Source: an uncultured Poribacteria bacterium
Lineage (GTDB): Bacteria; Poribacteria; WGA-4E; PCPOR2b
Reading direction: 5' to 3'
Length of the DNA: 64,000 nucleotides
Assembly: GCA_958296125.1 (NCBI GenBank)
Contig: OY282444.1
Span: 3,195,623-3,259,622 of the forward strand
In this document: positions 17,799 to 26,928 of the stretch, in pieces
How positions within the stretch are numbered: position 1 is the stretch's first letter
Layout of the letters: the number at the start of each line of letters is the position of its first letter
Translations under genes and position numbers: made by a program
The notes under the pieces: model-generated
Databases searched by the model: none
What the model saw: only the letters and a program-made list of their open reading frames with translations
Told to the model about the DNA's origin: nothing

Positions 17799-17814
17799 TA
17801 TCCAAAAACAAAGC

Positions 17815-20800
17815 ATGAGCAATTCTCAATCAGATTCAAGTTTATTTCAATCCCTCAAATGGCGTTGTATCGGCCCACCACGGGGAGGGCGCGTTGTTGC
17901 TGTGGCGGGGCATCCCACAGAGCCAGCGGTTTTCTACTTTGGGGCGTGCGCCGGGGGTGTCTGGAAAACTGACGATGCCGGAACGTACTGGGAAAATATC
18001 TCAGACGGGTTCTTCAATAGTGCTGCGGTAGGAGCTATCGCGGTGGCAGAAGCCGATCCGAACGTCATCTATGCCGGCACCGGTGAAACCACCATCCGCC
18101 TTGATGTCTCTTACGGCGATGGGGTGTACAAGTCCACCAATGGCGGTAAAACTTGGGAAAATATTGGATTGAAGGAAACCCGCCATATCGGCAAAATTCG
18201 CATTCACCCACAGAACCCGGATCTGGTCTATGTCGCAGCCCTCGGTCATGCCTTTGGACCCAACGAAGAACGCGGTGTTTTTCGTTCTAAAGATGGTGGG
18301 ACAACTTGGGAAAATATCTTGTTTCGTAGCGAAAAAGCGGGCGCGGTTGATCTGGCAATGGACCCGAACAACCCCCGCATTCTCTACGCGGCGATATGGG
18401 AAACCTACCGCAATTTTTGGGAGCTGTCGAGCGGTGGGCCCGACAGCAGCTTTTACAAATCAACCGATGGCGGCGATAGTTGGGAGGAGATTACGAATAA
18501 CCCTGGCCTTCCCAAAGGCCTCAAGGGCAAAATTGGCGTTGCTGCCTCCCCTACCAAGTCTAATCGGGTCTGGGCAATCGTTGAGGCGGAGAAGGGCGGT
18601 CTGCACCGTTCAGACGATGGCGGTGAAACGTGGGAACTATTAACGGCTAACCGTGACCTATGGCATCGTCCCTTTTATTACTGCCATATCTTCGCTGACT
18701 CACAGGACTCCGACACCGTGTATGTCCTGAACCTCAAGATGTGGAAATCAATCGATGGAGGGCATACCTTCACGGAGATTCCCACGCCGCATGGAGACAA
18801 TCACGACTTGTGGATTGATCCGCACAACCCTCGGCGCATGATCGAAGGCAACGATGGCGGTGCATGTGTTTCGTTCAATGGAGGTGAGAGCTGGACGACC
18901 ATCTACAACCAACTTACCGCGCAGTTCTATCGCATCGATACTGACAACCGATTCCCCTACCGCGTCTACGCCACACAGCAGGATAATTCCAGTATCAGCG
19001 TTCCCAGTGCCAGCGAATATGGCGGTATCCATTGGGTTGACTGTTACCCAGCTGGCACCGGTGAGAGTGGTGACATTGTAGTTCACCCCGACAACCCCGA
19101 TATCGCCTACATCGGTGCGGTGGGTAGCTCGCCGGGGGGCAGTGGGGTACTCCAGCGGTACGATCATCGTACCCGCCAGATTCGGTTAGTCAATGTCTGG
19201 CCCGAAGAGTATATCGGCTTGGGGCCAAAAGATCTCAAGTATCGCTTCTCATGGACGTTTCCTATCGCGTTCTCACCCCACGATCCGAATATTCTCTATA
19301 CAGCGGGCAATCTAATCTTCCGCTCGACAGACGAAGGCAGTAGTTGGGAGCCGATTAGCCCGGATCTGACCCGTAACGACGTAACTAAACTGGAAGCATC
19401 AGGGGGTCCCATTACCAAAGATGCCAGCGGTGCAGAACATTACGCGACCGTGTACGCCTTTGTTGAATCTCTACATGAGCCCGGTGTCTTCTGGGCTGGC
19501 AGCGATGATGGCTTGATCCACATTTCTAGGGATGGAGGGCAGCATTGGGAGAATATTACCCCACCGGATTTGCTTGAGTGGTCGTTGATTAGTAATATCG
19601 AAGCCTCCCCACACGACCCGGCGACAGCGTATGTAGCTGTCACCCGATACAAGCTGGATGACTATCAACCCTATCTGTACAGAACAGATGATTACGGGGA
19701 AACATGGCGTATAATCAGCGGAAACTTCCCCGATGGTGAGATTACCCGCGTGATTCGGGAGGACCCGGTTCGGTCAGGCCTCCTCTATGTCGGAACGGAA
19801 ACAGGAATCTATGTCTCATTGGACGATGGCGAGAATTGGCACCGCTTGCAAAACAACCTCCCGGTTGTCCCGGTTTACGACCTAAAGATCAAGGACGGGG
19901 ATCTGGTCGCGGGAACTCACGGCAGATCTTTCTGGATTTTGGACGACGTGACACCGCTACGCCAACTGACAGAGGAAGCAGCGCAGGGACCCCTCCACCT
20001 GTTCGAGCCTCGGGCCACCTATCGCCGCTGGCTACAATGGGGGGCGGGCATGTTCCGTAGCGAGACAGGGAAAAACTATCTGATGGGGTTGGGTGCCGCC
20101 GCAACCTTCTACGTGGAAAAATCGTCTGAGGGGGAACGCACGCGCAGATTCCTCGATGCCGGAGAAGGACCGCCGCAGGGTGTGATTGTCTACTACCTCT
20201 TGGGAGATACACCCGCTGATTCCGTTGAAATCACGTTTCTCGATGCTGGTGGGGCAGAAATCAAAACCTTCACAACTAAACCAGAGGATGCCGACGATGC
20301 CGAAGCTGATGAAACAAACTCGGATAAGGCAGACCGCTACATCCCAGCGGTGCCAGGATTGAACCGCTTTGTGTGGGATATGTGCTATCCGGATTCGCAA
20401 GCAGTGACGGAATCCCTAAGCGATGAACAGGGAACGCCAGATAAGCCGAAGAATGGCCCCCTCGCCTCACCGGGAACCTATCAGGCCCAGCTCAAGGTTG
20501 GTGAGCAGATGCATACGCAAACCTTTGAAATCTGCAAAGACCCACGGGTGACCGCCAGCCAAGCAGATTTCGATGCCCAGTTTGAGTTGTGGATCCAGAT
20601 TCGTGATAAGCTTTCGGAGATAAATGAAGCAATCAATTGCCTCCGCCGAATACAACGACAGGTGAATGAGTGGAAGAAACGCATAGATACGAGGGAGGAC
20701 ACCAATACTGGAGCAATCTGCGAAGCCGCTGAAGCCTTACAGGAAAAGCTGAAAACCATCGAAGGGGAGCTGATACAGACCGGAGCGGATACCATCGGCG

Positions 20801-21024
20801 ATCGACTTCGGCTGCCTACAATGTTAAGCGGTAAGCTCGCCGGGTTGGTTAGTGTTGTGTCAGTTGCTGACTTCGCTCCGCCGAAACAGGCGTATGAGCT
20901 CTTTGAGGATCTGTCAAGCCAGATCGATGCCCAACTGGATCAACTCAAGTCAGTAATTGAGGAAGATGTCGCCGCTTTTAACGACCTCATCAGCGAAGCC
21001 AGTATACCAGCGGTTGTAACCTAA
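17815..21024 (+). CDS. BNR/sortilin-type beta-propeller protein (VPS10-like, WD40/YVTN repeats)
   Basis: About 1069 residues. Residues 1-700 carry many Asp-box-like repeats such as SKDGGTTWENI, STDGGDSWEEI, SDDGGETWELL and SRDGGQHWENI, which form one or two BNR propellers. They are followed by a PVYDLKIKDGDLVAGTHGRSFWILDD segment and, from about 880, a mostly helical charged tail. Related proteins are often annotated as glycosyl hydrolases or sortilin-like, but no catalytic pair could be identified. ATG 17815 is near the conserved start (LFQSLKWRCIGPPRGGR); ATG 17791 and TTG 17773 are in frame. There is no obvious signal peptide, which is odd for this family. Confidence 0.8.
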   Translation: MSNSQSDSSLFQSLKWRCIGPPRGGRVVAVAGHPTEPAVFYFGACAGGVWKTDDAGTYWENISDGFFNSAAVGAIAVAEADPNVIYAGTGETTIRLDVSYGDGVYKSTNGGKTWENIGLKETRHIGKIRIHPQNPDLVYVAALGHAFGPNEERGVFRSKDGGTTWENILFRSEKAGAVDLAMDPNNPRILYAAIWETYRNFWELSSGGPDSSFYKSTDGGDSWEEITNNPGLPKGLKGKIGVAASPTKSNRVWAIVEAEKGGLHRSDDGGETWELLTANRDLWHRPFYYCHIFADSQDSDTVYVLNLKMWKSIDGGHTFTEIPTPHGDNHDLWIDPHNPRRMIEGNDGGACVSFNGGESWTTIYNQLTAQFYRIDTDNRFPYRVYATQQDNSSISVPSASEYGGIHWVDCYPAGTGESGDIVVHPDNPDIAYIGAVGSSPGGSGVLQRYDHRTRQIRLVNVWPEEYIGLGPKDLKYRFSWTFPIAFSPHDPNILYTAGNLIFRSTDEGSSWEPISPDLTRNDVTKLEASGGPITKDASGAEHYATVYAFVESLHEPGVFWAGSDDGLIHISRDGGQHWENITPPDLLEWSLISNIEASPHDPATAYVAVTRYKLDDYQPYLYRTDDYGETWRIISGNFPDGEITRVIREDPVRSGLLYVGTETGIYVSLDDGENWHRLQNNLPVVPVYDLKIKDGDLVAGTHGRSFWILDDVTPLRQLTEEAAQGPLHLFEPRATYRRWLQWGAGMFRSETGKNYLMGLGAAATFYVEKSSEGERTRRFLDAGEGPPQGVIVYYLLGDTPADSVEITFLDAGGAEIKTFTTKPEDADDAEADETNSDKADRYIPAVPGLNRFVWDMCYPDSQAVTESLSDEQGTPDKPKNGPLASPGTYQAQLKVGEQMHTQTFEICKDPRVTASQADFDAQFELWIQIRDKLSEINEAINCLRRIQRQVNEWKKRIDTREDTNTGAICEAAEALQEKLKTIEGELIQTGADTIGDRLRLPTMLSGKLAGLVSVVSVADFAPPKQAYELFEDLSSQIDAQLDQLKSVIEEDVAAFNDLISEASIPAVVT

Positions 21025-21027
21025 AAA

Positions 21028-21167
21028 TAACGCAAGTTGCCGCTTATAGGAAATGTTGTAAACCGGGTGAATGTGAGCTAAATTGAATCGATCCCTGCTC
21101 GCAGTGGATTGACAAATCCGGTGTACAAGATAGCTAGCACATTCTGTCAAATGTCAACAGAACCTAG
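21028..21167. repeat. MITE-like repeat copy after the propeller gene
   Basis: TAACGCAAGTTGC begins three bases after the stop codon (21028-21040). At 21148-21167 there is a 20-base stretch ending ACAGAACCTAG that is the exact inverse of 4353-4372. The 140-base length is close to the copy at 4341-4492. The rest of the gap to the transporter gene shows nothing else. Confidence 0.5.
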
Positions 21168-21296
21168 TCCCTAAGGTAGGGTCATTGGATATTGGTGTTT
21201 CGGTGAATCGGATTACAGCACCATTCCAACTCGCTAGCAGCTGTCTTCTGTTTCTCAGTCGGTTGATTAAATCGCACAAACTTTTTGGCTCTGCCG

Positions 21297-22517
21297 ATGT
21301 GTCAACTTAACTTCCACACCCCTACCTTAGATATGGCAATGAAGTGCCCACTCAATTTCATCAATATCACGGGTGCTGATTTCATCGTACGCTCCGCTTA
21401 TCAGATGGGAAAGACACCGCTCCTGCCGATTTTCGCAAGGAGGCTGGGGGCGGGCGATGCGTTTCTCGGGTTTATTGTCTCTGTTTCCACCCTGACCGGC
21501 ATGGTTCTCAAGCCAGCAATCGGGATGCTTTCTGACCGCTGGGGACGACGTTGGTGGCTGATTGTTGGGACCGTGTTTTTTGCTGGCATGCCCTTTTTGT
21601 ATCGCGTTGTCCACACCCCGGCAGAGCTGTTTGGTATACGTATTATCCACGGTTTAGCCACAGCCATTTACGGGCCCGTGACCCTCGCCTTCGTGGCGGA
21701 AGGTGCAAAAGACCGACTGGCGGAGAAGTTAGGCTGGTTCAGCATGGCTCGCAGTGCCGGCTATATTGTTGGCCCCGCGGCTGCGGGTTGGCTATTAGCC
21801 GCAGAGGTGAGCCCTGTTAGTGTTTTTACTATCATCGGATTGTTCAGTTGCCTCGCTTTTGTCCCGATTCTATTACTCTCAGAACCTGTAGCACGTATCA
21901 AGGCCGTTAACCCTCCGATACGTCAGCAGATTGTCCATGCCCTAAAGTCTGGCACACACACCCCATCTGTTTGGCTATCCGGTGGGCTAGAAGCTACCGT
22001 GTTTACTGCCCTCTACACTGTCAAAACATTTCTGCCCATCTATGCCCTTTCTATGGGGATTAGCGTTGCCTGGGTAGGGGCTTTTTTCTCAGTGCAGGAG
22101 GGGATGCACACGGTGTTAAAACCTATTGGGGGTAAAACTGGTGATCGCTTGGGGTATTTTGGGGCAATATGTCTGGGCATGGCTCTCATGGGAATTGCGA
22201 TCCCCTTGATTACATTGACGCATGGTGTTTTAGGCTTGATGGTGCTGGCGGTGTTGATTGGTGTTGCACAAGCCCTAGTATTTCCATCTACGGTCGCACT
22301 CGTATCCACGCAAATTAGTGCACTGCACATTGGCGCGGGGATGGGGCTCATTGGCACACTCAAAAATGCTGGCAAGGTTGTAGGTCCCATTCTAGGCGGA
22401 TTCCTGATTCAGTGGCTCGATTTCTCACCGATGTTCTGGTCAATGGGACTGCTATTATTTCTCGGCGCAGGCACAGTGCGGTACTGGGGACAACGTAGAG
22501 AAACGCAGATCCAGTGA
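21297..22517 (+). CDS. Major facilitator superfamily transporter
   Basis: About 406 residues with some twelve hydrophobic segments. The MFS signature in loop 2-3 is GMLSDRWGRRWWL (about 78-90), and a similar GGKTGDRLGYFG lies in the second half near 280, as expected for two six-helix bundles. It would move a small molecule across the inner membrane by a proton or solute gradient. Starts at 21297 or 21333 are both possible; neither has a clear Shine-Dalgarno. Helices pack closely, with no large extra domain. Substrate not predictable; the nearby catabolic genes start 600 bases downstream. Confidence 0.9.
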   Translation: MCQLNFHTPTLDMAMKCPLNFINITGADFIVRSAYQMGKTPLLPIFARRLGAGDAFLGFIVSVSTLTGMVLKPAIGMLSDRWGRRWWLIVGTVFFAGMPFLYRVVHTPAELFGIRIIHGLATAIYGPVTLAFVAEGAKDRLAEKLGWFSMARSAGYIVGPAAAGWLLAAEVSPVSVFTIIGLFSCLAFVPILLLSEPVARIKAVNPPIRQQIVHALKSGTHTPSVWLSGGLEATVFTALYTVKTFLPIYALSMGISVAWVGAFFSVQEGMHTVLKPIGGKTGDRLGYFGAICLGMALMGIAIPLITLTHGVLGLMVLAVLIGVAQALVFPSTVALVSTQISALHIGAGMGLIGTLKNAGKVVGPILGGFLIQWLDFSPMFWSMGLLLFLGAGTVRYWGQRRETQIQ

Positions 22518-22556
22518 TAATTTATTCACGGTACGCTTGACTCAACTAGAAACTTC

Positions 22557-23027
22557 ATGACATTCCTACCTGCTTTGATACAATGGATTCACGTCGGATC
22601 GGTTGTGCTGTTGATTGGCGGCTTTTTCTTTCTCCGCGTAATTTTGCTGCCTTCTGTCAAAGTGCTTCCCGAAAACCAGCAACCTAAGCTTGTGGAAGCG
22701 GCATTTCGTCGATTTAGGGTTGTTATCTGGAGTGCATTGCTGACAATTCTATTTTCAGGCGTTTACAATTTTATCGCCTTCCTGAGGTCAACGGGGTCTC
22801 TGTCTCAAGATCCCCCCAAAGAACCTGTTGAGGACCTTTCCATCTATATCCTTGTATTAGGGGTTAAGCTCTTTATCGTCTTTATCATATTTACCTTCGG
22901 CGTGTTGTTGACGTTTCCTTACCCTGTTTTTACACCGATTCAGAACCGGCCCGCACCGTGGCTGAATTTGACGCTCATTTTGGGGCTAGTCGTAATCTTC
23001 CTATCAGCACTTTTGCGGCGGCTATAA
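22557..23027 (+). CDS. CopD-like four-helix membrane protein
   Basis: 156 residues with four transmembrane helices (about 5-27, 48-70, 92-115 and 130-152). The opening LPALIQWIHVGSVVLLIGG with a histidine inside helix 1 resembles the CopD/copper-resistance membrane domain and related DUF families with haem- or metal-binding histidines. It follows the transporter gene by 40 bases on the same strand and may be cotranscribed. A direct copper role cannot be supported because no CopC or metal-rich partner is near. Confidence 0.6.
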   Translation: MTFLPALIQWIHVGSVVLLIGGFFFLRVILLPSVKVLPENQQPKLVEAAFRRFRVVIWSALLTILFSGVYNFIAFLRSTGSLSQDPPKEPVEDLSIYILVLGVKLFIVFIIFTFGVLLTFPYPVFTPIQNRPAPWLNLTLILGLVVIFLSALLRRL

Positions 23028-23133
23028 CTTGGCTCCGTTGCCCTGCGATCAGAGGTATGTTATGTAGGGGCAACCCTTGTGGTTGTCAATGTCGGGCAGG
23101 CACAAGACCTGCCCCTACTGAAATGAGGTGTTT

Positions 23134-24606
23134 ATGAACAATCAAGACGCTTTGACACAACGTCCTAATCTGCTGTACATCCATTCCGATCAGCACAACC
23201 CTGCCGTGACCGGCTGTTACGGTGATCCGTTGGTACAGACACCGAATCTGGACGGACTGGCAGCGCGAGGTGTTGTATTTGATAATGTCTACTGTCCCTC
23301 CCCGATTTGTGTCCCTTCGCGGATGTCGATGTTGAACGGACGCTACCCCCATGAAAATGAGGTTTGGACGAACAGCCACATCCTTGACTCCGGGAGTCCG
23401 ACTTTTGCACACGCAATGGGGGCGGCTGGCTACCGTCCCGTGCTGATTGGACGGATGCATTCGCTAGGACCGGATCAGCTGCACGGTTACGCTGAACGGC
23501 TGGTCGGAGACCACGGATCCAATTATCTCGGTGGGAAGGGAGTCGATCACGGGACGCTTACGGGCACGGCGGGCCCTGCACGTGTTAGCCTCGAAAAGTC
23601 AGGGCCCGGTCAAAGCGCGTATCAGGTTCATGATGAGGATGTAACCGTTGCGACAGTGGATTATTTGAACCGTCTCGGTGTCCGAAAGCGGGCAGGTGTG
23701 CTGGACGAACCGTTTAGCATCTCCGTCGGATTCATGCTGCCCCATCAACCTTTTGTGGCGCGGCGAGAAGATTATGACCTCTACAATGGGGCAATGACAA
23801 TGCCAAAACACCCTGAACCGTTCTCTGATGAATTGCACCCCTATTTTCGATGGTGGCGAGAGCGGTGTGGCATTGTTGAGGTTTCCGATGCGGAGATCCT
23901 CAGAGCGCGGACAGCGTATTGGGCGTTGGTCACGCGGATGGACCGGATGATCGGCGAGATCCTGGCTGCGCTCCAAGAAAATGACTTAGCGGAGAACACA
24001 ATTATCCTCTATATGTCCGATCACGGCGAGCAGGTGGGGGAGCATGGGCTTTGGTGGAAGCAGACCTTCTATGAGGATTCGGTGAAAGTTCCCACCATCC
24101 TTTCGTGGCCTGGTGCACTGTCCGAAGGCGTGCGATGTAATCGGGTGATTAGCTCTTTAGACCTGAATGCGACGATGCTGGACGCACTTGACGCGCCGGG
24201 CTTGCCAAATTCTCGCGGCAGAAGCGTACTCCCGCTTTTGCAGCGAGAAGGGGTGGCGTGGGAGGACATCGCCTTCTCCGAGTATTGTACCGACGAGGGC
24301 TGCTATCACCGGATGCTCCGAAGTGGCGATTGGAAACTGAATTACTACCATAACCAGCCGCCGCAACTTTTCAACCTAAAGGAAGATCCGGCTGAACTGC
24401 ACAATCGGGCGGGGGATGCAACGTGCCGAGAGGTCCGGGAGACATTGACACAGCAGGTGTTGGACGGTTGGGATCCGGAGGTCATCGCGGCGAAAATGGA
24501 AGCAAAACGCGCGGCTGCGAAGATTCTAGCGGATTGGGGGGGCCGAACGCAACCCGCAGAGCAGTACCGATGGAATTTACTGCCGGAAATGGATTATTTG
24601 GATTGA
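23134..24606 (+). CDS. Type I sulfatase (formylglycine-dependent)
   Basis: 490 residues. The sulfatase signature is present: Cys59 in CVPSRMSMLNGRYP is the residue converted to formylglycine. The metal-binding aspartate is in HSDQHN (about 17-22) and the second site is in MSDHGEQVGEHG near 290. Overall length and the DQH opening fit choline-sulfatase-like or glycan sulfatases. There is no signal peptide, so it appears cytoplasmic and would desulfate an imported molecule. The ATG at 23134 is chosen since GAGG lies five bases upstream; the GTG two codons earlier overlaps that site. It opens a run of seven same-strand catabolic genes. Confidence 0.9.
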   Translation: MNNQDALTQRPNLLYIHSDQHNPAVTGCYGDPLVQTPNLDGLAARGVVFDNVYCPSPICVPSRMSMLNGRYPHENEVWTNSHILDSGSPTFAHAMGAAGYRPVLIGRMHSLGPDQLHGYAERLVGDHGSNYLGGKGVDHGTLTGTAGPARVSLEKSGPGQSAYQVHDEDVTVATVDYLNRLGVRKRAGVLDEPFSISVGFMLPHQPFVARREDYDLYNGAMTMPKHPEPFSDELHPYFRWWRERCGIVEVSDAEILRARTAYWALVTRMDRMIGEILAALQENDLAENTIILYMSDHGEQVGEHGLWWKQTFYEDSVKVPTILSWPGALSEGVRCNRVISSLDLNATMLDALDAPGLPNSRGRSVLPLLQREGVAWEDIAFSEYCTDEGCYHRMLRSGDWKLNYYHNQPPQLFNLKEDPAELHNRAGDATCREVRETLTQQVLDGWDPEVIAAKMEAKRAAAKILADWGGRTQPAEQYRWNLLPEMDYLD

Positions 24607-24658
24607 GATAAGTAAAAGATCGAATCCATAATACTATCACTTTGAGGAGCTATGTATC

Positions 24659-25414
24659 ATGAATACCACCGAATCAACGCACAATATAGACCCATTTGAA
24701 CTACGCAAACTGTACAAATATCTCCGTGTCGCTGATGTCTGCGATGCGATGGACGGGGTTGGACACTTTGATACCGGGCTGATGTCCCCTGAAGTTCGGC
24801 CGCTCTGGCACGGCATGAAATTCTGGGGCATCGCCTTCACCCTTCGTTGCGTCCCTTCCAACCGTCCAATGTGGAAACTGGATACCACCGAAGAGGTTGT
24901 TCGAGCACACGGGCTCTGGTTTAACGAAGTTGGAAACGTCAGTTATCGCGATCAGATCCAGCAAGGACATGTCATCGTAACGGATACAGGCGGTGCGCGG
25001 GAAGTCGGTTTTTGGGGATCTGCTAATAGCTTGAACATGATTGCATCGGGCGCGGTTGGAATTATCACGGATGGGTACTGTCGTGATACAGATGAGTTGA
25101 TTCTCCAACAGACCCCGATCTGTTCCCGTGCGCGTGGACGCACGATTATTCCTGGCCGTATTCAGGCGGTGGAGGTCCAAACCCCCATCGGCTGTGGCGG
25201 GATACAGGTGCGTCCCGGCGATATTGTCGGCTGTGATGGCGATGGCGTGGTCGTTGTGCCAGTTGAACTTGCCGAAGAGGTTGCGGTGCATGCGCGGGCG
25301 GTGCTACTGGCGGACATGCGTGGACGGGCGGAACTCTATAAACGCTTGGACATGATGCCGGACGAAACGGTTGACCATGAAACCGTAGCGGCTTATTACC
25401 GCCAATTTGAATAG
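24659..25414 (+). CDS. RraA-like / HMG-CHA aldolase family protein
   Basis: 251 residues. The fold signature is seen as VADVCDAMDGVG (about 22-33), GSANSLNMIASGAVGIITDGYCRDTDEL (about 120-147) with the key Arg-Asp pair, and VRPGDIVGCDGDGVVVVP near 183-200. Family members include RraA (RNase E inhibitor) and class II aldolases cleaving 4-hydroxy-4-methyl-2-oxoglutarate or similar pyruvate-forming substrates. The Arg-Asp pair and catabolic neighbours favour a lyase, releasing pyruvate or oxaloacetate-type products. GAGGAGC precedes the ATG; the gene lies 52 bases after the sulfatase. True substrate unknown. Confidence 0.85.
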   Translation: MNTTESTHNIDPFELRKLYKYLRVADVCDAMDGVGHFDTGLMSPEVRPLWHGMKFWGIAFTLRCVPSNRPMWKLDTTEEVVRAHGLWFNEVGNVSYRDQIQQGHVIVTDTGGAREVGFWGSANSLNMIASGAVGIITDGYCRDTDELILQQTPICSRARGRTIIPGRIQAVEVQTPIGCGGIQVRPGDIVGCDGDGVVVVPVELAEEVAVHARAVLLADMRGRAELYKRLDMMPDETVDHETVAAYYRQFE

Positions 25415-25491
25415 AGAGGTCTACTGTTCCACACAGCATCTGCGGTATTAACCTAAGTTTCGACCTCTCAATCGTTAATGAGGAAAGACCT

Positions 25492-26667
25492 ATGAAGACA
25501 ACATATCGCGCAGGAGCGATCGGAAGGACGGGCAAGGGTGACTATGGCCACGGTCTCGATGTGGCATTTCAAATTCCGCCTAATTCCATTGAAGGGCTTT
25601 CGGAGGTAGAGTTCGTTTCTATTGCCGATTCAGACCCGGCGGGGCTTCGGGCAGCTGGGGAACGAACTGGGGCAGAGCGGCTCTACCTAGACTACCGTGA
25701 AATGCTGGAAAAGGAGAATCTAGACTTGGTGAGCGTCGGTCCTCGTTGGATCGACTGTCATGCAGAGATGGTCATCGCTTGCGCCAATGCCGGCGTGAAA
25801 GGAATTTTGTGCGAGAAGCCATTCGCTCGAACCCTAGCGGAAGCCGATGCCATGATGGAAGCCTGCGATCGTAACGGGGTGAGGGTAGCTGTCGCACATC
25901 GGCGGGCGTGCGCCTACGAACAACACGCTAAGAAACTGGTTGATGAAGGCGTAATTGGGAAAATTCAGGTGCTGCGCGGTCACGGCAAAGCCGATCACCG
26001 GGCTGGAGCGATGGATCTGATGGTGCTGGGAACGCATATAATGGATAGTATGCGATATTTTGCCGGTGCTGATGTCGCATGGGCGCATGGGCATGTGACT
26101 CAAGATGGTCAAGAAGTTACGGCTGCAGACATTCGAGAGGGAGATGAGGGCGTTGGATTGCTTGCTGGCAACGGTTTGGCGGCGTATTACGTCTTCGAGA
26201 ACGGAATCACAGCCCACTATGAATCGTATCGGGGGAAACCTTCCGGCAACCACTCGAGCAGCCGCTGGTTCGGATTTGAGGTCCATGGTACAGAGGGAAT
26301 TATCTCGCTGCGAAACTCACCTAGCGGAGAGATGTACCTCTATCCTCACGGTCTGTGGATTCCGGGGGAAGGGGAATGGGAACGTCTCCTTCTGGACGAG
26401 TGGGAGAAACGACCAGATGGTACCAGCCGATCAGGTCACGAGCAGATGCACCTTAGTAACCAGATGATTGTGAGAGAACTGATCCAAGCCATCGAGGAGG
26501 ATCGGAATGTGGTTGCCGTTTCCAGTGGAGCGGATGCACGCGCGGCACTGGAGATGATTATGGCAGTCCATGAGTCACAACGCCTGAGAACACGGGTATC
26601 CTTCCCGCTAGAGAATCGAGAAAATCCTTATGAAATCTGGCGAGGTGGGAAGCGAGATTTGTTGTGA
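25492..26667 (+). CDS. Gfo/Idh/MocA family oxidoreductase (2)
   Basis: 391 residues, longer than the first paralogue in this window. The N-terminal nucleotide fold is slightly unusual (YRAGAIGRTGKGDYGHGLD), with an insertion before the first helix. The motif LCEKPFART lies near 110, and the substrate-side half contains DLMVLGTHIMDSMRYF (histidine-aspartate-like pair near 185). Probably a cytoplasmic NAD(P)-dependent dehydrogenase of a sugar acid or polyol. GAGGAAAG stands before the ATG. It follows the RraA-like gene by 77 bases and precedes the dimethylformamidase-like gene by 261 bases. Confidence 0.88.
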   Translation: MKTTYRAGAIGRTGKGDYGHGLDVAFQIPPNSIEGLSEVEFVSIADSDPAGLRAAGERTGAERLYLDYREMLEKENLDLVSVGPRWIDCHAEMVIACANAGVKGILCEKPFARTLAEADAMMEACDRNGVRVAVAHRRACAYEQHAKKLVDEGVIGKIQVLRGHGKADHRAGAMDLMVLGTHIMDSMRYFAGADVAWAHGHVTQDGQEVTAADIREGDEGVGLLAGNGLAAYYVFENGITAHYESYRGKPSGNHSSSRWFGFEVHGTEGIISLRNSPSGEMYLYPHGLWIPGEGEWERLLLDEWEKRPDGTSRSGHEQMHLSNQMIVRELIQAIEEDRNVVAVSSGADARAALEMIMAVHESQRLRTRVSFPLENRENPYEIWRGGKRDLL

Positions 26668-26928
26668 TGCCAATTTCTTCGGCGGCAGTGATACCGACGA
26701 ACCCACCCTCAACACGAGGAAAATCGTTGACATAAAATTTAACGGCTGCTAAACTTTTACCTAGGGCTATTTAGTTTTCCGTTTTGGGTCATGCCCTGCT
26801 GTTCGTAGGGAACATCCATCGTTGGGCCTCCCCGGTCACGTCCCGATTTCATCGGGATTCTCGTGAAACGGAAGGTTCCTCTCGAACTTGCCCCTTAATA
26901 ATCAGAGCTCTGTTCTTGGAGGTATATT
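26668..26928. other. Intergenic region with a small repeat and hairpin
   Basis: No gene. CCTAGGGCTATTTAGTT (26760-26776) is repeated exactly at 55582-55598, and in both copies a T-rich stretch and a CCCTG follow. A perfect hairpin TCCCGAT-TTC-ATCGGGA is at 26841-26857; without a T-run it is a weak terminator at best. Confidence 0.5.
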
